Positions 45,480-57,009 of a stretch of DNA of 64,000 nt are shown here, in pieces (within the stretch, counting starts at the first letter, position 1; each line of letters begins with the position of its first letter). The stretch comes from Diplolepis rosae. Lineage: Eukaryota; Arthropoda; Insecta; Hymenoptera; Diplolepididae. A program made the translations under genes and the position numbers. The stretch is taken from the NCBI GenBank assembly GCA_030998225.1, contig JAPYXD010000714.1, forward strand, positions 992,001-1,056,000. Reading direction: 5' to 3'. The notes beneath the pieces were generated by a model, which had not been told where the DNA came from, ran no database searches, and was given only the letters and a program-made list of their open reading frames with translations.

Positions 45480-47150
45480 TCACACGCCTTACAAGGTATC
45501 GTGGCATCCGGTTACTTATCGTCTGATTACTTATAGATCAATTGAAATTCCACTCTAAAAATAAGAGGCTTTATAGGAAAAAACCTTAGCTTTCTCTCTA
45601 GACTATTTTAAAAGGAATAGAAATTGTTGAAATTTTATATAATTTTATATAACTCTTTATTTTATATTAAGTCAGAGCCTTGGTCCACAAAATTAAATTA
45701 ATGTAGCTCTATTAGTTTGCCTATGTGCTTTGCTTATTTTATTTCAATTTTTTTCTGCCAAGCCTGTGCCATTCTTTCAGGTAAAATGGTATTTCTCAAT
45801 AAACTTTACCTAAAAAAGATCATGGACTTCCATTTCCTATAAGCTCTAATCGGAAGCACTTTTAAAACCTCATGTGTTTATTTTCCTGCTTTTTTGCAGA
45901 CTTTACCAGATTCATGAATATTTTATAGATATGGCGTCAAGGAACACTATGCGCTCCTCTTTATAGCAGTCATTATAATTTGACTGTCACTATGGGTACT
46001 CCCGAATTCTAGGGTCCAGCGTTTCCAGACTCACGGAGCGAAATAAGGGAATAGGAACATAAATACGTACCTTTCACAAGTTTTGAATATTTTATTCCTT
46101 CTACCATTCCTCGGTAGAGGAGAAAGTGAGAAAGGAGTGTTCCTTTGATCCTTAATTCTTCCTGGAATGAGCGTAGAGTTTTCTTAGATTTCGGCCGTGG
46201 CCCGGAAAGGCCACTCTAGTTCTTTTATGTTGCGCGAACGAACATACGCAAACACAACACAATCACCATTTTTCCACTTGTTTATTAGTTTCAATAAGAG
46301 ATGAGACGGCCCAGCCTCAAGTATCTGCTTTTTGCGACGAAGCGGGGGCAGAATCCGCGAAATTGGGTTTATTTTTAGAACAAGCAGGTTCCCACGAGAC
46401 TCGCACGAAAGAATTGCGATGTCACATTAAGTATTCGCCCAGTAATTAATGATTTACTTCCAAACCGGAAGTGAATGTGGCGAGAACGACGCAGTCCGCT
46501 TTTCACGGACATTTTCGCTCGTATTCTCAGCGAGCGCCACACTAACCTGTGTTTGCTCTCACTCGACCGATCACTCAGGTCAAACAGCTTGCGGTGTGGT
46601 TCGCTGGATTGGTGGGCGTCCCACACTGTTATTTCATATTTTTTTTATTGTTTAGATTATTTATCACAGGATTATTTATTCATTTGCATGAATAGTAATT
46701 TTAATTAATAATTAAATAAAATAACTAAATAAATAAATGAACAAACAAACAGATAGATAAATGGATGTTATGGAAGATAATTTCGTCATGTTAATGGATG
46801 CAGATAATAAATAAAAATAAATGAGCATACAAATATGATTACCATAAATAAATACAATTATTATTATATAGTGAATACTGTGAATATTAAATATTATAAG
46901 TGAATATTGTTTTTGATATAAATTACAAATAATAATAAATTAATATTATTATTTGAAATGGTAAAGGCTCGCTCCAGATCATGAGCAAAATGCCAAAATC
47001 ATTAATGAATTAACAACATGTGACCAGTGGTCATTTTTATAGGGTTTCATTTTAATGGTTTTGGTATATTTTAATTTTAAAACTTATCATTATCTATAAA
47101 CAACACATCCAATCTTTCTTTTTGAAATTTTATTTATTTTTTAAATCTTT
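45480..47150. other. No gene recognised
   Basis: Mostly AT-rich. A more GC-balanced stretch at about 46010-46640 gives short overlapping ORFs on both strands (46375-46708) without domains. 46680-46960 is dense in TAAATAAA-type repeats. Confidence 0.4.
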
Positions 47151-47651
47151 ACACAAAGTTCACACCTTCCCATTCTGCTGTCCAATGGGAGCCCGCGCCT
47201 ACGCAGGTAGCACGCGCCAGCGGGAAGTGAGATGGGGGAAAGGCTTTCTTGTCATCGTCGCGCGGTAGGCTTTCTCTTTTCAGCGCATATCAATTTTTAA
47301 ACGCCTGCACCAGATGCAATATGCGACTATCTTAAAATTGAGTGGCATCATCAGAATCGCGAAAACATCAGCTTTCTCCTGATACCGATTTCTAACCCTA
47401 AAACGGTCGCAAAAAGGGGGAAAACATCGTGTATAAAATTCTTAATTTATTGATTTAATTGGACTTGATCGCGGTCGCTAATTCAGGCGCGCGCATGTTA
47501 ATTAAGGGCGGAAATTATTAAAGAGGTGGAAAACCAAGTTAACGTACTTGGTTGCGGATCCTCAACTTTCAGTCCGCTTGCGCACCCTAATAAGGTAAGG
47601 ACTTATCGCCTTGCGCAAAATTGAAGAGACACATAGATCGAGGCTCGAGAT

Positions 47652-47690
47652 TAGGTGTGGTGCATTGTAGCATCACCGCACCTAATCATT
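47652..47690. other. 13-bp stem hairpin
   Basis: ATTAGGTGTGGTG pairs with CACCGCACCTAAT (one G.U/mismatch) around a ~11 nt loop. No U-run follows, so it is not a bacterial-type terminator. It may be part of an unidentified LTR leader or another structured repeat. Confidence 0.5.
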
Positions 47691-47925
47691 TTGAGAACTC
47701 ATCACTCATGATTCCAGTCCCCCTTTAGTTAGGGATCAATGGTTTTGGGTATTTAATTTGTTTTTATTTTTGGGAATTTCTCTTTTAAATTACGTTTCTT
47801 TTCTACCTTATCAGCAACTCGGTTAGCTCAACTCGTGCCACTAGTAGTGTGAACTCTCATATCGAGAGACGCATCGAACGTGGCATTCCAAATTTAATAA
47901 ACCAAATTCCAAGAAACATTTGGGT

Positions 47926-48010
47926 GTCGAATCCCCACGGGGAGCTTCACATGAAAATCATTTTCCATATCCACGCCACGTAAGTGTCGAATCCCCACGG
48001 GGAGCTTCGC
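47926..48010. repeat. Direct repeat GTGTCGAATCCCCACGGGGA
   Basis: An exact ~25-base unit (GTGTCGAATCCCCACGGGGA + GCTTC) occurs twice, starting about 58 bp apart. Each has an internal CCCC-AC-GGGG hairpin. The rest of the two units is unrelated. GTCGAATCCCC recalls a tRNA B box, but no A box was found at the right distance. Confidence 0.7.
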
Positions 48011-49359
48011 TTGTTTGGTAGCTCCTTTTTCTTTATTTTATTATATTATTTTCCACTGGGTAAAGCCTGCCGAGTTGCGCGCGTCAAATATAAATTTTGA
48101 ATATTTCCAGGGAGGTGGCAAATGATGATAAGTGCCAGGCCTGTGTCACAAATTTTGCAGTGCCCTGTCCACACCTGATGCCTATTTTTATTAAAATTAA
48201 TTTTAAATAGAAGGGAGGAAGTGGTTAACGGAGAAGACAAACGGAGAAAAATTACATATGCTACGAATAAAAAAAACCATTGGTCGAAATATTTTATTTT
48301 CAGGAGTAGGGACAACACCCCAAAATTAAAACGGGTTTTTGTTCATGGTGCGATTGCGCGAAATTATCAACATAAAAAAAATTAATCAAAATTTTTCTAC
48401 GCTTCGTAGATTAGAGATCGCCAATGTGCAATCACGGACAATGGTCACAAAGACGCGCCCGTTTTGCTTTGTTCTCTCAAAAAACTCGAAAATCGTAAGT
48501 TCTATTCGGCATTCTAGCTCGTTAAATTAAAAATTCCATTTCGCAAAATTTTCACCCTTCGTGTGACCCACTCATGTATTTCGAAAGTAATTTCGTCTCA
48601 AAACAGGGCAAAATTGCTGGTTAAAATGTGGAAAACTGATGTAATTTAAAATCGAGAACTGAGTTTAAATATGAATTTGAAAAGCGAGACTTTCGACTCA
48701 ATTGGGCTTAAACTCGGTTCAAAAATAATTAAATATTAATAAAATCAAAATCCTAACAGTCGAAATGTTTCAGAGAAGATAACGCTTCACTTTTAACCAG
48801 AAAAGGCTTGAGTGCTCTTAAACTTGCCCTTTTCGCCGCTAAAATTTCTTTATCAAATATATTTCGAACATTATATGAATAATTATCACTACCGTTTTGA
48901 GATTCGGTAGTATTAATTTCCCTGCGATTTCACGCTGCTTTGCGCTGTTTTTTTTGTTTAAGAAAAACTGCAAAAAAACGGGAAATAGACTTTTGATAGT
49001 CCGCTGATGATAAATATATTAAAAACATATTTTTATAAATTTTAATATATTTTGTATATTGCGCTTTCGACGAACAGAGACTTTTATTATTTACGTCCAC
49101 CTGATACAGGTATATTCTCTATTGTACGAGTAGTTCGGGTTGGTGCCAGGTTGCTTGGGTAACTGCGAATGTGATTTTGCTTAGATCCAGCTCGTAAGTT
49201 CATCGCAAGGTGAACATGGTGGGGTTTTTTGATGATTAAGGAATCTATGATCGATCGAAGGTAGTAATGGTCGGGTCAATTTAGGAATTTGAATGGACTT
49301 TGTATTGTACTGATTTTGTTATTGCACCATTTTAAATGAGTCTTTTATTATATCTAGCG
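48011..49359. other. No gene recognised
   Basis: Mixed AT-rich sequence. A 90-codon minus-strand frame (48318-48046) has hydrophobic stretches and a CKICDTG motif but no domain I recognise. I leave it unannotated as a gene. Confidence 0.4.
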
Positions 49360-49640
49360 AATCACGTGGCTTTTGTTGCGGGTGATCAGCTAGCTCACTA
49401 CGTAAGCGAGAATAGGCGCGGGTGAGGTAGAGTGAAGGATGTATGTTTTACCTTGGTTGTACCATAGAGGTGGATCATGTTATTGCTAGAAGAAAATTAT
49501 ATTCGGGCACATACTGATTCTCGTAGTTGCGTAACTGGGCGGACAAGAGACAAAATTAAGAAATGGCAAAAAGCTGCGTGGTACATATTATTTGCTTGCT
49601 CTGTAAGCAAGTGAGTCTCTCTCTCCCTTTCACCGCTGGC
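49360..49640. repeat. Degenerate dispersed repeat, inverted partner of 42990-43320
   Basis: See the partner entry at 42990-43320. The best-preserved block is GGTGGATCATGTTATTGCTA near 49470, the reverse complement of TAGCAATGACATGATCCACC near 43187. Confidence 0.6.
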
Positions 49641-49675
49641 TTTCATTCTCTCTCGCTCTCCTCATTCTCTCCTTG
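49612..49675. repeat. CT-rich low-complexity tract
   Basis: Imperfect (CT)n and TCTC runs interrupted by a short unique stretch. Confidence 0.7.
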
Positions 49676-49794
49676 TACTTACACGAAATACAGATGCTGA
49701 TTCATAAACAACAAATGTTTTAGAAATGAAAGCGGAAGGTAGTAGGATGCACAAATGTGGAAAATTTCAAATCCATAATGAATTAATTGTAAGA

Positions 49795-50890
49795 GGCACT
49801 CATCGAAATTTCCGTGAAACGTGAAGAATACCACAACTGCTCCAATCCTGCAAAGTGCAGAAGCACTGAGATGGAAACAAAGTAGTGGATTCATCTCTCT
49901 TTTCGGTTATAAAGACAAATGTTTGAAGAAATGTATAAGTATTTCAAAAGAGCCTGTTAAAGCCCTGTCTTACTTATCCGATCCTTACCTTACCGACACT
50001 ATTTTTTCGCACTTCGCATTTCCATATTAATCGAGATATCGACTTAAAATTTTGAATAATTAGGTAGAAAGCACTAAGGAACGTTTATCTACTCCTAAAT
50101 ATTTATAATTATTTGGAATTTAAAAAAAATTTAATTTATTTGAAAATTAAAATTTATTTAGATTCAAATTAGATGGTTGAGTTTGAAATCTTTGCCACTG
50201 CCTACATTATTCCGATAATTATTCGTGGATCCTTAGTCACGTATCAGATAGTATGCGTTGCCGACCAGTGTCCTTGTACATAATTTCGAGCATTTATATC
50301 GCAATAATGCAAATTAAACTCAAATCTAAAGAATTTGAAATCTTTCTGTGGAAAAAGAAACGATTCCGCATGTGCCGGGATTCGAGACTGGGTCTTTGGA
50401 TTGCCGGTCGGCTGCTCTGAGCAACTGAGCTACACAGGCATCCGACATCTTCTTCTCTAGAGGAAGTTGTGTATTTTGTGCATTCTTTTGCTATCCAAAT
50501 ACTTTAAGAAGCATATAACCATTCAAAAATAACATATTAAAAGGAGTCGTAACAAGTTGTATGAGGTGCCTATCGCTATTTCCGTGAAACGTGAGGAAAA
50601 ACGAGGCTGTAAGAATGTTGCAAACTGCGAAATCACTAAGATGTAAACAAGCTTATGTACTTTCCTCTTTTCTCTTATCATAGGATATTCATCCATTTCT
50701 AAAGATTGAAAATCAATTTATTGAAAGACCTCGAAACAAACTATAAAATGGCGTTATAGCCATTCCGGTAAATCTTGAAGTAAGTTTCGGCTTTTGAAAA
50801 CTTCCGAAGTGTGAAAATACTGAGATGGAAACGTTTGCGTGTATTTTTCTTCTTTCACTCTCACTATCGGAATATTTAAAAATACATATA
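49795..50890. repeat. Three diverged copies of a ~120-bp motif
   Basis: Units at about 49795-49925, 50565-50690 and 50750-50885 share the order: ATTTCCGTGAAACGTGA(A/G)GAA, then a CTGC/TTGCAAA-TGC-GAA segment, then (T)ACTGAGATGGAAAC. A CTTTTC/TCTTTC-rich tail follows. The third copy is the most diverged. A tRNA-derived SINE (50340-50440) lies between units one and two. No function is apparent. Confidence 0.6.
50340..50440 (-). mobile_element. tRNA-derived SINE, copy 1
   Basis: The minus strand from 50439 reads GCCTGTGTAGCTCAGTTGC (A box), GGCAATCC, then CTCGAATCC (B box), and closes with CACATGC complementary to the first seven bases (6 of 7 pairs). The anticodon stem does not pair well, so this is not a working tRNA. 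The tail CGTTTCTTTTTCCACA is shared with the element at 52797-52905, which defines the family. Confidence 0.7.
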
Positions 50891-51008
50891 AACATTTTTA
50901 AAAACCTATTGAGAACGTCTAAAACAGTGCCCATATGTATAAATCCTAAAATTTCACAACCGCTCTACCTCAGCAAATTTTCATCTGGATAGACAACTTT
51001 TCAAAAGA

Positions 51009-52594
51009 ATGAAGTACGAGGGCAGATCGATAAGTTCTTACAGAAATTCAAAAAATCACATTATTTTGGGTAGGCTTATTTTTATTTACAGCATAGTCTC
51101 CTCCCTAGCGGACCCGTGTGAGAGAACGGTCATAGAATACTCTGACCGTTCTCTGACTGTTCTATGACCGTTCTTTGACCTCGCATTATTACGGCTAAGA
51201 TCGGTAAAAAAGACATTAAAAGCTTTACAATTATGATTCTGTGGCGAAATTTGGATTAGAAGGTGAAGCAATAAATACAATTATCTTATTTTTCAGCGAT
51301 AAAAACTAGGAATACATCATGTACCTGTCATTGAAGGCAATGCAGTGGTTCACCATTTGCGGAACGTCTCCACCAATAGTAAACCTTCACGGTGGAGAGG
51401 TTCCGCCAATTGTGAACCACTGCACTGCCTTCAGTGACAGGTATTATGTTTTTCTAGTTTTTATCGCTGAAAAATAAGATAATTGTATTTATTGCTTCAC
51501 CTTCTAATCCAAATTTCGCCACAGAATCATAATTGCAATGCTTTTAATGTCTTTTTTACCGATCTTAGCCGTAATAATGCGAGGTCATAGAACGGTCATA
51601 GAACAGTCAGAGAACGGTCAGAGTATTCTATGACCGTTCTCTCACACGGGTCCGCTAGGGCTTGTACCTCGATACGCTTCTTCCAGCGATTTCATAATTT
51701 TTTCAAGCTGTCTGTAAAGTAATATTTTGGATGTTCTTTATAATAGGCCCCTGTTCTAGTGATGACGTCTTCGTTTAACTTAAATCTCTTTCCGGCAAGC
51801 TATTTTTTCATGTTTTCAAACATAAAAAAGTCACTGTGACCTAAATACGGAGAATGCGGTGGGTGCAACAACAACTCGAACTTCAATTCGTACAATGCCG
51901 CCATTGCAACAGCACAGGTATTCACGCGTGCATTGTCTTAATGGAAGATCACTTTTTTCGGTGCGAAATGTGGACGTTTTTTCTTGATTTCTTTGCGCAG
52001 CTGGGTCAATAATGACGCATAATATTATCCTTTTATCATTAGTCCTTTTTCTGAAAAATCAATAAAGATGATTCTGTTCGCATCTTAAAAACCATTCTCA
52101 TCATCTTGCTGATCGGTTTCAATGTCTTCACCTTCTTTGGGGCTGGTTCGCCTGGTGTTGTCTACTGTTTCGACTGTTTCTTTGTCTCAGGCGTGTGTAA
52201 ATGGATAAAATTTCAATCAACAGTGATGTACCGATGCTCAAATTCACAAGAGTTTGCAAAGGAGAAGTGCTAAACCAGCCATCTAATCGCTCACGCGGTT
52301 GCGTTTATTGTCGATGGTGAGTAAACGCAGCATCTATCTTGCCCACAGTTTTTTCATAAAAAATTTCTTATACAAAATTATAATTACAGTGCCATCTGAT
52401 ATGCTTACGGCTTCAACGACTTCTCACACTTCCACTGGTTGATCGTGGAAATGTGGAATGGACTTCATCCCACTCGACCTTTATTTATTTTTTGTATTTC
52501 CTTTCGTATTCTATTAAGAGTTGGCGTTTTTCAGAAATATACTTCTTTGAATATTTTGTGAGAACTTATTAACATGTCATCGTACTACCTAACA
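51009..52594 (-). pseudogene. Mariner-family transposon, degenerate, split by a palindromic MITE
   Basis: Minus-strand fragments around 51950-51720 read KKVIFH, a stop, then DNARVNTCAVAMAALYELKF, HPPHSPYL, DFFMFENMKK and LAGKRFKLNEDVI, a mariner catalytic region and C-terminal part. GDYAV at ~51095 follows the MITE. The ends (TACGAGGGCAGATCGATAAG at 51009 against the reverse complement of CTTATTAACATGTCATCGTA at 52594) form imperfect TIRs with TA. Many stops and frame changes. It is a fossil. Confidence 0.7.
51103..51660. mobile_element. Near-perfect palindromic MITE, copy 1 (558 bp)
   Basis: It begins CCCTAGCGGACCCGTGTGAG and ends with its reverse complement. The two halves pair over almost their whole ~275 bp length, meeting at CTTCACGGTGGAG. 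It sits inside the mariner element, interrupting codons for QGDYAV, and appears to have duplicated CT at the target. A second copy is at 60880-61425. No coding capacity. Confidence 0.88.
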
Positions 52595-52796
52595 GACTAC
52601 ACTTTTCCTAGTTTCAGCTCGATTGATGGAACTATAATACATTCCTGCAGTAGATGAACATGGGGAATAATGTCCCTCATATTTAACATGTAGGATAACA
52701 TGTAAGCTAAATTTTTCGAAATCACTTAGTATTACTTCACGGTATATTCGCAGTCAAAAAAGGTGTGATTGGATTGTGTGAGAAAAGCTATGTGGA

Positions 52797-52905
52797 ACTA
52801 CCGTAGCTCAGATGATAGAGCATTCGGTCGGCAATCGAAAGGTCCTGGGCTCAATACCCATCGGAGTCAAAGCGTTTCTTTTTCCACAAAGAACATATTC
52901 CAAGC
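52797..52905 (+). mobile_element. tRNA-derived SINE, copy 2
   Basis: CTACCGTAGCTCAGATGATA (A box with a paired D arm GCTC/GAGC), an anticodon-arm-like TTCGG-TCGGCAA-TCGAA, TGGG-CTCAATA-CCCA as T arm, then a tail GCGTTTCTTTTTCCACA shared with copy 1. The acceptor stem is imperfect and position 33 is not T, so it is a SINE head or tRNA pseudogene rather than a functional tRNA gene. Confidence 0.72.
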
Positions 52906-54460
52906 TTCATATTTTACTATAATATGTACATTTGATTTAAGGGATTGTTATACGGGATAAGCTTACGTGCTGCTTTGAAACTTTGTTCGAGTTTTTTTTT
53001 AGAACAGTTGAGAATAGCAAATGTACCGGTAGAATTAAATAATCTTCAAAATAATACTATTTGGATAGCTCAGTTACTTGATTGCCTAATCAAAATTCAC
53101 TGAAGGATATGACCTTTAATTTTGTAAAAGTTACGTAATATAACTTTATTCTGACTTTCTTTTAAGAAAACTGTCAGTTAAATCATTATAGCAGAACTAC
53201 TGTCATCACTATAACGTTTAACATGTTAACACTTGTTACTACTAAAGTATTAGCGTTTCGAACAGTATTAAAGGACGGGTTGGGAAATGGTAGGAATTAG
53301 GGGATGAACTGCGAATACAGTGAGCAGAGGAAGGATCCATTAGCTTTATGATTACGTTCCTGAGTGTAGCATAGCCTTTTATTAGGATTTGCCTGGCACG
53401 CGCAAAATAAGGGTGTATCGCCAGCTGGGAAAATTCTAAGTGTTGTAAGATCAAAGAGTAAGCCAGTAACGTGATATCACCCACGCTTACTCCATTGTGG
53501 GTAGAGTAACCCTCTTGCAACTTTCTTCAATATTTCGTTTAGTCTGTAATGGGTTTCTTTCTTCCAAGCTTTATTGTCGCATAAGGAAATAATATCGCTG
53601 CAAGGTGTCAGCAGCAGATTTCTGCTTTCTGCTTCACGCACGTATTAAGCAAATCTTTTCCGTTATATATGGAACACATAGGGTGTACCTAAAAGGTTAG
53701 GACTTTAAAATAATTCGAGAAGTTCAAAGTAAAAAAATATATATTTATGAATATATATCAATTAATAATTTTCTAAGAGACCATTCAAAGGTCAAATGTT
53801 TTTAAATAGAATAATCTACAGTCAATCACGTCTGATCACTACAAATGTTTCCAAAGAATTGTTAGACTGAAAAATAGTACTTCTATATCGAACTTGAGCT
53901 CAATGAATCACGCAGTGTTCCTAGATTATCAACCGTATTAATCAAGGACATATTGATTTCTGAAAAGGTAATAGCCCTAAAAATGTTATTCAACGTGAAC
54001 CAAAGGCTAGTCTACCCCGAAAAATGTATGTACCTATATTTAATAAATAAAAAACACAAACATATGCGCGATCGAAACCCTTCCGATGGAAAATGAAAGC
54101 CATTTTACTGAAGCTGTTATATCTTTCCGTTTTCAGGTTATTCTTAAATAACATTTTAAAGGCATTAGATAAGTTTAGAAATTAATAAAAAGAGAAAAAA
54201 GTCTATAATTTAAACGTACTGTAATATCTAGGGTTGAACTGACCCATAGAAGTTATTTAAGGGTCAGTCTTTTTTCCTGCATGAGAATTAAATCTCGAGA
54301 GAAAAGGCCGATAGGTAAAATGCTTACGAAAAAAGTCATTCTCATGAGATATTTAGCTAATGTGGACAAGATCGTCGGTTACCCAGCCAGTCAGTTAAAA
54401 TTAGTAATTATTCATCTCAATTTTTAGTCTTGAAAACTCTTGAACTAATTTCATTGTTTA
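52906..54460. other. No gene recognised
   Basis: AT-rich and single-copy. A 92-codon minus-strand frame at 53520-53242 has no recognisable domain. Near 54460 the sequence becomes the downstream part of the gypsy RT. Confidence 0.4.
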
Positions 54461-54474
54461 GGCTCAGGCCAAAC

Positions 54475-56165
54475 TTAATTTTCACCTATAATGTGTGCTA
54501 AATAAGCTACTTTTAGTCTGAGTAATATACATTTATCAAGCTGGGTCTTGAAATTAAATTTTCCAAGTCGATACATGAGTTTATCAAGTTTTGATTTGTG
54601 TTCTTCTAATGTATCTGTGAATAAGACAATATCATCTGAATAAACAAAACGCTCGATTTCTTGTAGTCCTGATAATATGATATCTACACTACCGTCGGAA
54701 ATTGTGCGCACGGTGCTTGTGATCGCTATTAAAAATCACTGCTGACTTTGAACCACGATATCTCGGTGAAAAAGCGAGATAGTGCATTTTTAAATATACA
54801 GTTGAAAAGCTTATAAAATATCACGTCTAGTGATGCTCGATAAATATTTTTTTGACTTTTTGAAAATAATACAGCACGTGAGGAGTTAAAAAAAGAATTC
54901 AAGATTTTTTCAAATTCTCTTCCTCAACTTCAACTTTTTGCATGACCTAGGAAAATTTTTTTCAAAATCTGAAAATTATACGACATAAAGTCTAAAACCT
55001 TATCTTTAACTTAAGCCAAGAAAACTTCAAAAATATTAATGGGTACCCGAGATACGATTAAAAATGTTCAATCGTATCTGAGTTGAATTTCAATCGACGA
55101 TTACGATTCTCGGCCGGTTTTTTGCTCACCTACTTCGTTGAGGCAGGACCGAATAGGCCACGCACAAAGGTGGCGCTTAAGTGGAGCTCTCTTATATGTT
55201 CTTTGATCCAAGAACGTGTTTCCTTTATTTCCTTTCCTTTCATTCTTAGTTAATATTTACAATGACTATTAAAATTTTTATTAATGTTCTAGTTTATAAG
55301 AATTTTAAGAAATAAAAAATGTTTATATATCATTGTTCTATTCGTTAATATGGGGATGATATTGGATTTAAATAATTTTTAATAATCACAAATAACAATA
55401 AATATTTTTTAAAATGTAGAATAATTAGAAATAAAAATTACTAATGAACAGAATCAAAAATACTTATAAGAGAGCTCCACTTAGGCGCCACCTTTGTGCG
55501 TGGCCACTTCGGTCCTGCTTCAACGAAGGAGGCGAGCAACAAACCGTCCGAAAATCGTGATCGTCCATTAAAATTCAACTCAGATACGATTGAACATTTT
55601 TAATCGTATCTCGGGCACCCATGAATATTTTTTAAGTTTTCTTTGCTTAAATTAATGATAAGATTTTAAACTTTATGTCGTATAATTTTCAGATGTTGGA
55701 AAATTTTTTCCTAGGTCATGCAAAAAGTTGAATTTGAGAAAATCTTGAATTTTTTTTTTATCTTCTCACGTGCTGTATTATTTTCAAAATGTCAAAAAAA
55801 TATTTGTTAAGCATCACTAGATGTGAAATTTCATAAGCTTTCCAACTGTACTTTAAAAAATGCCTTATCTCTTTTTTCACCGAGATATCGTGGTTCAAAG
55901 TCGGCAGTGATCTTTAATAGCGATCACGAGCACCGTGCGCACAATTTCCGTCGGTAGTGTATCAGTCATTGGAATGTAACTGATGTGTTTTGTAGTCCAA
56001 AAGGCATTCTATCAATTTTATAGTGTGTAAATGATGTGGAAAAAGCTGTTATATGTTAGTATTTAGGATATATTTGAATATAATGAAATACAGTGGCTAA
56101 ATTAAAAACTGAAAAATATCGTGCTTTTTCTAATCGATCTGAAATTACAATAATATATAGAAATA
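54475..56165 (-). pseudogene. pol: Gypsy reverse transcriptase, split by a 1.27 kb palindrome
   Basis: Upstream piece (56165-55960): KARYFSVFNLATVFHYI, where the first catalytic Asp of the family (FSVLDL) is Asn, then TAFST, HYKIDRMPFGLQNTSVTFQ. Downstream piece (54711-54475): FVYSDDIVLFTDTLEEH, the YxDD box in its usual place, then KFNFKTQLDKC and AYLAHIIGE. The palindrome at 54687-55959 lies exactly between them. One stop follows VTFQ. RNase H and integrase are not seen downstream. Inactive. Confidence 0.85.
54687..55959. mobile_element. 1.27 kb palindromic element with TA target, copy 1
   Basis: It starts CACTACCGTCGGAAATTGTG and ends with the reverse complement, flanked by TA on both sides. 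Arms of about 510 bp pair with scattered mismatches around a ~250 bp AT-rich centre. The TA duplication suggests mobilisation by a Tc1/mariner enzyme (inference). No ORF. Sister copy at 57440-58721. Confidence 0.88.
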
Positions 56166-56271
56166 GATGTGTTAAGTCACAGAAAGCGTAAATATTGGAT
56201 CTATAACTTAATTCGTACGGTTTTTTTTTCAAAATTTGGACTTTTATTTAAGAAAAACATGTACAATAGTA

Positions 56272-56961
56272 TTATTCAAAGTATTGCCCATCTGAAGCTA
56301 TGACTTTTTCCCATCTTTCTGGCAATTTGTGGATTCCATCCCAAAAGAACTGCGCCGGCTTAGCGGCCATGAATGGATCAAGCCAATTTTTGATACCCTG
56401 TTCTGATGTGAACCATATTCCAGTGATGGCGTTCTGCATCGACCGGAACAAATGGTAGTCAGAAGGGGCAAGGTTGTAATGGATCCATTTTTCATCACCA
56501 GTAACAATCCGATGCAAAAATGACTTCTTTTTGTGGCGTTCTAGCAGCATTTCGGACATGCAAAACCGCCTTTCAACGTCTCTCGGCTTGAGTTCATGTG
56601 GAACCCAATTTCCTTGCTTTTGAATGTATCCGGCTGCTCTTAAACGTTTTTAAATGACTGCTTGAGTGACTCCCAAACATTCTGCGAGCTCTTCTTGTGT
56701 TTGGCAACAATCTTCATCGAGTAATGCTTTCAGTTCTTCATCTTCAAACTTTTTTGGCTGCCCAGGACGTTCTTTAACTTCCAAGCCCAAATCACCACTT
56801 TTAAATCGTGCAAACCACTTTTGGCACGTTCGCTCAGCTAGAGCATGTTCATTATAAACTCGCACCAAAATACGATGAATTTCGGCAGCATTTTTCTTCA
56901 TATTAAAGTAATGAAGAAGAACTCCCCGCAAAAACACTTTGTCAGGTACAAAGTTCGACAT
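56272..56961 (-). pseudogene. Mariner transposase, one stop plus internal deletion
   Basis: It starts at the ATG at 56961 (MSNFVPDKVFLRGVLLHYF). A helix-turn-helix follows (AERTCQKWFARFKSGDLGLE), then EERPGQPKKF-like linker, LLDEDCCQTQEELAECLGV, an in-frame TAA at 56650, QGNWVPHELKPRDVERRF, and TGDEKWIHY with the first catalytic Asp. The frame then jumps directly to LAPSDYHLFRSMQNA, so the segment with the second Asp is deleted, and ends IASDGQYFE. This is the SETMAR-like type of mariner. Neat deletion derivatives like this are common. TIRs were not resolved. Confidence 0.88.
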
Positions 56962-57009
56962 ATTTGAGTGAAAATAATTATTGTTGTTTACGCTCCAAAT
57001 GAATGACAT

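Noticed and set aside
46375..46708. Overlapping ORFs on both strands in a GC-balanced patch
   Set aside because: No domain, no splice or start context, and mutual overlap.
50368..50439. Functional tRNA gene on the minus strand
   Set aside because: The anticodon and T stems do not pair, and the sequence shares a non-tRNA tail with another copy. SINE is the better call.
53055..53115. Third SINE or tRNA (GGATAGCTCAGTTACTTGAT)
   Set aside because: Only an A-box-like stretch is present. No B box or family tail at the right distance.
53242..53520. 92-codon minus-strand ORF
   Set aside because: No recognisable motif and no support from neighbours or repeats. Chance length for this composition.
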